A DNA stretch of 5,570 nucleotides, from NCBI GenBank assembly GCA_040877875.1, contig JBBDNC010000056.1, positions 1 through 5,570 of the forward strand, written 5' to 3'. The notes under the pieces are model-generated. The model saw nothing but the letters and a program-made list of their open reading frames with translations, made no database searches and was not told where the DNA came from. The position numbers and the translations under genes are program-made. Positions 5,174 through 5,570 of the stretch are shown piece after piece. Each line of letters begins with the position of its first letter. Within the stretch, counting starts at the first letter, position 1. This DNA is from JBBDNC01 sp040877875 (GTDB lineage: Bacteria; Bacteroidota; Rhodothermia; Balneolales; Balneolaceae).

Positions 5174-5570
5174 ATGAAGTATTTAAAATTAATTTCGGCT
5201 TATTTTCTCGGTGCCATAATCATTTTAATGCTCTCCGGTTTTCATACGCTCACGGAAGCACCTGCTCTGGATTCAAACCAACCTGATACGACCCTATATG
5301 AACTGATTTCCATGACCGATCAACTATCCATCTTTCATGAAACCCTGCAAAATGCCGGGCTGGATGAAATGCTGCAGGAAGAGGGCCCTGTCACGGTTTT
5401 CCTGCCGGTAAACACGGCGTTTGAAAACCTGCCCGATGGCCTTCTCGAAGCATACCAGGAAGATGAAGTAGCCCTTGAAAATCTTCTTACCCATCATATG
5501 ATCGAAGGGGAAGTACGTTCCGGAGACCTGCCGGAGGGCGAAACGGTTGAAATGATGAGTGGAGAAACAG
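5174..5570 (+). CDS. Fasciclin (FAS1) domain secreted protein, 3' end beyond the window
   Basis: The reading frame from ATG at 5174 stays open to the window edge (132 codons plus one base), so the C-terminus is missing. Residues 1-29 are a Sec signal or anchor: KYLK, a hydrophobic run at about 6-22, possible cleavage near TEA/PA. The FAS1 domain starts at about residue 40 (TTLYELISMTD). The conserved first motif is TVFLPVNTAFENLP (74-87), close to the family's TVFAPTxxAF, and the second conserved region is LLTHHMIEGEV (104-114), with His107-His108 at the YH-motif position. FAS1 domains are extracellular adhesion or interaction modules and are common in small exported bacterial proteins. The missing part should hold the rest of the domain (usual length about 130-140 residues), so the protein may be only slightly longer than what is seen. 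The leader just before the ATG (CCAAAAGTTAAG) is A-rich without a clear Shine-Dalgarno. It is divergent from the DUF4168 gene across 164 bases and may be co-regulated with it. Confidence 0.88.
   Translation, partial: MKYLKLISAYFLGAIIILMLSGFHTLTEAPALDSNQPDTTLYELISMTDQLSIFHETLQNAGLDEMLQEEGPVTVFLPVNTAFENLPDGLLEAYQEDEVALENLLTHHMIEGEVRSGDLPEGETVEMMSGET

Overview
The window looks like a contig from a Bacteroidota/FCB-group bacterium, perhaps a halophilic or marine Balneolota- or Rhodothermota-like lineage. This is inferred from A-rich translation leaders without clear Shine-Dalgarno sites, AT-rich intergenic DNA around genes of moderate GC, very acidic exported proteins, and the gene content (PVC/FCB-type dehydrogenase-HEAT-cytochrome c lipoprotein, Tat-exported hydroxypyruvate-isomerase-like protein, DUF4168 protein, FAS1 protein). 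No rRNA or other phylogenetic marker is present, so the taxonomy is tentative. A run of exactly 100 N marks a scaffold gap, which suggests a draft or metagenome assembly.

Layout: positions 1-154 are non-coding and hold a GC-rich palindrome and a compound hairpin with a T tract that looks like a plus-strand terminator, so a convergent gene probably lies just left of the window. Positions 155-3016 (minus) encode a 953-residue lipoprotein made of a beta-propeller dehydrogenase domain, a HEAT-like helical region and a C-terminal cytochrome c domain. Positions 3017-3352 contain the gap and otherwise nothing recognisable. Positions 3353-4234 (minus) encode a Tat-exported TIM-barrel isomerase/epimerase. 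Positions 4235-4523 hold its likely control region, including a perfect 7-3-7 inverted repeat, and the terminator of the next gene. Positions 4524-5009 (minus) encode a small secreted DUF4168 protein built from two repeats. A 164-bp divergent intergenic region with two inverted repeats separates it from a plus-strand fasciclin (FAS1) protein that runs off the right edge.

How the genes may work together: all four proteins carry export signals. The isomerase-like protein and the dehydrogenase/cytochrome lipoprotein lie in the same direction and belong to families that often co-occur in FCB and PVC carbohydrate-oxidation loci. Oxidation and isomerisation of a sugar-like compound outside the cytoplasm is a reasonable inference, but the substrate is unknown and the gap prevents calling an operon. 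The DUF4168 and FAS1 genes share a divergent promoter region and form a separate unit of small cell-envelope proteins. I see no mobile element, CRISPR array, tRNA or rRNA, and no clear evidence of an entirely new system. The most interesting points are the regulatory palindromes, the duplicated DUF4168 protein and an 11-mer found in three intergenic regions.
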